From Chloroflexota bacterium (GTDB lineage: Bacteria > Chloroflexota > Limnocylindria > Limnocylindrales > CSP1-4), in contig JAJYJO010000003.1 in assembly GCA_021789435.1 (NCBI GenBank), positions 1 to 64,000 of the forward strand: DNA of 64,000 nucleotides, in the 5' to 3' direction. Positions 62,433-64,000 of the stretch are shown piece after piece (the first letter of the stretch is position 1; each line of letters starts with the position of its first letter). The translations under genes were made by a program, and so were the position numbers. The notes under the pieces were generated by a model that had not been told where the DNA came from, made no database searches, and saw only the letters and a program-made list of their open reading frames with translations.

Positions 62433-63470
62433 TCACGAGGATGGCCGCCGGACGATCGGCGAGCGAAGCTCGCCGAGCCGCTCGATCGCCAGGACGACCT
62501 CATCGCCGGGCTCGAGATAGCGACCGAGCGTCGCCTCGCGCATCTCCAGCAGGCAGCCGGTGCCGACCGTCCCACTGCCGACCAGCTCGCCCGGGCGGAG
62601 CGTGACATCGGCCGAGGCTCGGGCGAGCATCTGGCCGAAGCTGAAGTGCGCGTCGGCCCAGCAGCCCCGGCTCGTCTCCCGGCCGTTGACCGAGGCGGTC
62701 ATGCCCAGGTCGTAGCCGCTGGCCCCCGGGCGGCGAACGTCGGCCAGCTCGTCGGGCGTGACCAGCCACGGACCGAGCGAGGTGGCGAAGTCCTTGCCCT
62801 TGGCCGGCCCCAGGCGGGCCGTCGTCTCATCCCGCTGCAGGTCGCGAGCGGACCAGTCGTTCAGGATCGTGAAGCCGCCGATTGCCTGCTCGGCCGTCGC
62901 GGCGTCCAGGTCACGGGCGGGGGTGTCCACCAGGCCCGCCACTTCCAGCTCGTAGTCCAGCTCGGAGGAGCCGGCGGGAGCCCAGACCGGCTCACCGGGC
63001 CCGCGCAACTCCGAGACGTTGCTGAAGTAGAAGACCGGCAAGCGGTACCAGGCTTCGGGTATCTCCCCGCCGCGGCGGGCCCAGGCCGTCGCAACGTGCC
63101 GCTCGAAGGCGTAGAAGTCCCGCAGGCTGGGTGGGGCGAGCACCGGCCGGCCGAAGACGAGCCCGGCCGCATCGAGCAGGAGGTCCGAGTCCTGCGGGTC
63201 CCCGGCACGCCCGGGATCGGCGACGAAGGGCCCCACCACAGCCCCGAGGGCCGCCACGCGGAGACCCCGGGCCAGGACGTCGTCGAGCGTCGTGATCGGC
63301 CGGCGGAAGAGGGCCGCGCTGTGGGCCAGCCGCGGGTCGTCCGCCGCCAGGTGGCGGCGGGCCGGCTCCAGGTCGAGCCAGCAGGTGGTGCCGCCGCCGC
63401 TGAGGGCGGCCGCCATGCGCCAGGGGGTGCCGGCAGGCGCGTGCCGCTCGCGCACGTGGGCGAGCCTCAT
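62433..63470 (-). CDS. fumarylacetoacetate hydrolase family protein
   Basis: SSELDYELEVAGLVDTPARDLDAATAEQAIGGFTILNDWSARDLQRDE; GKDFATSLGPWLVTPDEL; LLEMREATLGRYLEPGDEVVLAIERLGEL. Confidence 0.9.
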   Translation of the reverse strand: MRLAHVRERHAPAGTPWRMAAALSGGGTTCWLDLEPARRHLAADDPRLAHSAALFRRPITTLDDVLARGLRVAALGAVVGPFVADPGRAGDPQDSDLLLDAAGLVFGRPVLAPPSLRDFYAFERHVATAWARRGGEIPEAWYRLPVFYFSNVSELRGPGEPVWAPAGSSELDYELEVAGLVDTPARDLDAATAEQAIGGFTILNDWSARDLQRDETTARLGPAKGKDFATSLGPWLVTPDELADVRRPGASGYDLGMTASVNGRETSRGCWADAHFSFGQMLARASADVTLRPGELVGSGTVGTGCLLEMREATLGRYLEPGDEVVLAIERLGELRSPIVRRPSS

Positions 63471-63581
63471 GGCCGGGAGCCTGTCGGCCGGGGATGTCGG
63501 CCGATGGGAGCTGGCAGGACGGGGCGGCGGGCACCCCCGGACGCGCTCATTCCATGATGCGCCGGCCGGCCGGCCCTCCTC

Positions 63582-64000
<419 letters not shown>

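Noticed and set aside
59292-63557. 1421-aa + strand ORF
   Set aside because: Antisense to recognised SDR, homogentisate dioxygenase and FAH genes; long open frames on the opposite strand are expected at this GC content and the translation is low-complexity R/G/D-rich.

Overview
High-GC bacterial chromosome window with compact, codirectional operons, many start/stop overlaps (ATGA/GTGA) and spurious long antisense ORFs. I could not assign the organism. Codon bias and gene content fit a Chloroflexota-like or other GC-rich bacterium, but this is a guess. Main content: (1) branched-chain amino acid genes ilvB-ilvN-ilvC-leuA behind a candidate leader-peptide/terminator attenuator, plus leuCD and ilvD; (2) feoAB; (3) an MMPL transporter with a regulator; (4) a complete heterodisulfide-reductase-like/[NiFe]-hydrogenase (HdrCBA-MvhDGA) operon with a maturation protease and a truncated HypA; (5) fabD and two tandem ketosynthases; (6) a copper P-type ATPase fused to a cupredoxin-like domain that appears to have lost its Cu ligands; (7) an ECF sigma factor overlapping an Ogt-type alkyltransferase; (8) a 2-oxoacid:ferredoxin oxidoreductase operon; (9) a large sugar/polyol-type catabolic locus with LsrK-like, LsrF-like and SorC/LsrR-family proteins, tied together by a 35-bp element repeated in intergenic regions; (10) tyrosine/homogentisate degradation genes. 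No tRNA, rRNA, CRISPR array or transposase was recognised. All calls come from reading sequence and remembered family motifs; no search was run.
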